24,048 nt of DNA from contig JBEKTY010000129.1 of assembly GCA_049515555.1 (NCBI GenBank), positions 1-24,048 on the forward strand, given 5' to 3'. Source of the DNA: JBEKTY01 sp049515555. Lineage in GTDB: Bacteria; Planctomycetota; Planctomycetia; Pirellulales; Thermoguttaceae. The notes below the pieces were generated by a model. The model saw only the letters and a program-made list of their open reading frames with translations. It did no database searches and was not told where the DNA came from. Below, one piece after another: positions 23,186-24,048 of the stretch (position 1 is the first letter of the stretch; each line of letters begins with the position of its first letter). A program made the translations under genes and the position numbers.

Positions 23186-24046
23186 ATGATCGTCATCGTG
23201 GGGTGCATCGTGGTGCTGGGGGCGGTGCTGGCGGGCTTCGCCTGGTCCGGCGGCTCCATCGGCTCGCTGTTCCACCCCTCCGAGATTCTCATTATCGGCG
23301 GGGCGGCCCTGGGCGCGCTGATGGTCATGTCGCCCAAGAAAGTGTTGGGCGATCTGGCCCGCGGCGTCCTGCAATGCCTGAAGGGCACGCCCTACGACAA
23401 GGGCACGTACGAAGAACTGTTCAAACTCCTATACGACCTGTTCCGCCTGGCGCGCCGCGAGGGCCTCATCATCCTGGAAACGCACACTGCCGACCCGCAG
23501 GCCAGCTCGATCTTCATCAAGTACCCGAGAATCGCCGACAACCATCACGTGACCGAGTTCATCTGCGGGGCGCTGTCGCCGATCATCGAGGGCACGGTCA
23601 AGCCGGAACAACTGCCCGCCCTGCTGGAAGCCGAGCTCAAGGTGATCGAGGAAGATCATCACGCGCCGATCGGGGTGCTGGTGAAGACGGCCGATGCCTT
23701 GCCGGGATTCGGCATCGTGGCCGCGGTGCTGGGGATCGTGATCACCATGACGGCCATCGACGGTCCGGTGGAGGAGATTGGCGAGAAGGTGGGCGCCGCG
23801 CTGGTGGGCACGTTCTTGGGGATCCTGTTGTCGTACGGATTCCTGGCCCCGTTTTCGGTGCGGATGGAATTCCTGGGGGCTTCGGAGTTGGCTTTCTTCC
23901 GCACGATTGCCACGCTCATCGAGGGCTTTGCCAACGATATGCCGCCGAAGGTGGCAATGGAACACGGTCGCCGCGGCGTGGGCAGTGAATACCGGTTCAG
24001 TCGGGAAGGCCTGGACAAGCTGTTCGCCGAGGTCGATGCATCGTAG
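23186..24046 (+). CDS. motA: Flagellar motor stator protein MotA
   Basis: A 286-residue inner-membrane protein, normal length for MotA, that forms the ion-conducting stator with MotB and drives the flagellar rotor. Four membrane segments are visible: MIVIVGCIVVLGAVLAGF, SEILIIGGAALGALMV, then, after the cytoplasmic loop, GFGIVAAVLGIVITM and ALVGTFLGILLSYGFLAPF. The loop carries LARREGLIILE, which fits the charged residues that contact FliG, and FIKYPRIADNHHVTEFI. The conserved prolines are in ALPGFG and FLAPF. The frame opens further upstream at 23078, but the conserved N-terminus starts at the ATG at 23186, which has GGGGCGGGGA just before it; the extra codons are mostly the palindromic repeat. 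The stop is two bases before the window end, so motB is expected next. Confidence 0.95.
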   Translation: MIVIVGCIVVLGAVLAGFAWSGGSIGSLFHPSEILIIGGAALGALMVMSPKKVLGDLARGVLQCLKGTPYDKGTYEELFKLLYDLFRLARREGLIILETHTADPQASSIFIKYPRIADNHHVTEFICGALSPIIEGTVKPEQLPALLEAELKVIEEDHHAPIGVLVKTADALPGFGIVAAVLGIVITMTAIDGPVEEIGEKVGAALVGTFLGILLSYGFLAPFSVRMEFLGASELAFFRTIATLIEGFANDMPPKVAMEHGRRGVGSEYRFSREGLDKLFAEVDAS

Positions 24047-24048
24047 TC

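Overview
The window is GC-rich, densely coded bacterial DNA that most likely comes from a planctomycete, probably of the Pirellulales type. This rests on gene content alone: a formylglycine-type sulfatase, a copy of the small domain usually labelled 'mu-protocadherin-like' in planctomycete annotations, a BlaI/M56 regulator pair whose M56 partner carries a secreted tail, a PQQ-propeller protein with the mature start DDWPQWRGP, and an exopolysaccharide locus built in the planctomycete style. No rRNA, tRNA, CRISPR array, phage gene or transposase gene was recognised.

Layout. (1) Positions 1-2640: the 3' part of a sulfatase, overlapped by an orphan C-terminal domain that looks like the remnant of a larger surface protein. 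(2) 2879-4495: a stand-alone fucose-1-phosphate guanylyltransferase-type protein. It is followed, exactly at its stop codon, by a 122-bp palindromic MITE-like element with TA ends. (3) 4623-7264, minus strand: a blaI-type repressor and an M56 (BlaR1-type) peptidase, with a clear sigma70 promoter overlapped by two adjacent 14-bp dyads. The M56 frame continues into what looks like a complete secreted coiled-coil and 9-residue-repeat protein that has its own Shine-Dalgarno sequence and signal peptide. (4) About 7317-7696: a visibly AT-richer gap without a convincing gene. (5) 7697-21262, plus strand: a tightly packed exopolysaccharide operon containing a chain-length determinant, a P-loop partner lacking the P-loop lysine, an initiating sugar transferase, two BioF2/FemAB-like acyltransferases, a polysaccharide deacetylase, a Wzx flippase, a Wzy polymerase, GT2, GT4, WecG/TagA-type GT26 and exostosin-like transferases. 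Several junctions are 4-bp ATGA overlaps. (6) 21295-22608: a secreted PQQ-propeller protein. (7) 22609-23185: a repeat-rich gap. (8) 23186-24046: flagellar stator motA, complete, with motB expected just outside the window.

Working together: the operon in block 5 contains every step of a Wzx/Wzy pathway. The PssY/WcaJ-type enzyme loads the first sugar on the lipid carrier, four glycosyltransferases extend it, acyltransferases and a deacetylase modify it, Wzx flips it, Wzy polymerises it, and the Wzz-like protein with its P-loop partner controls chain length. The fucose-activating protein upstream could supply GDP-fucose, but this is inference.

The most unusual points are the valine in place of the P-loop lysine, the apparent fusion of an M56 sensor to a secreted repeat protein, and three different small palindromic or tandem repeats located exactly at gene ends (the fucose gene stop, the PQQ gene stop and the motA leader).
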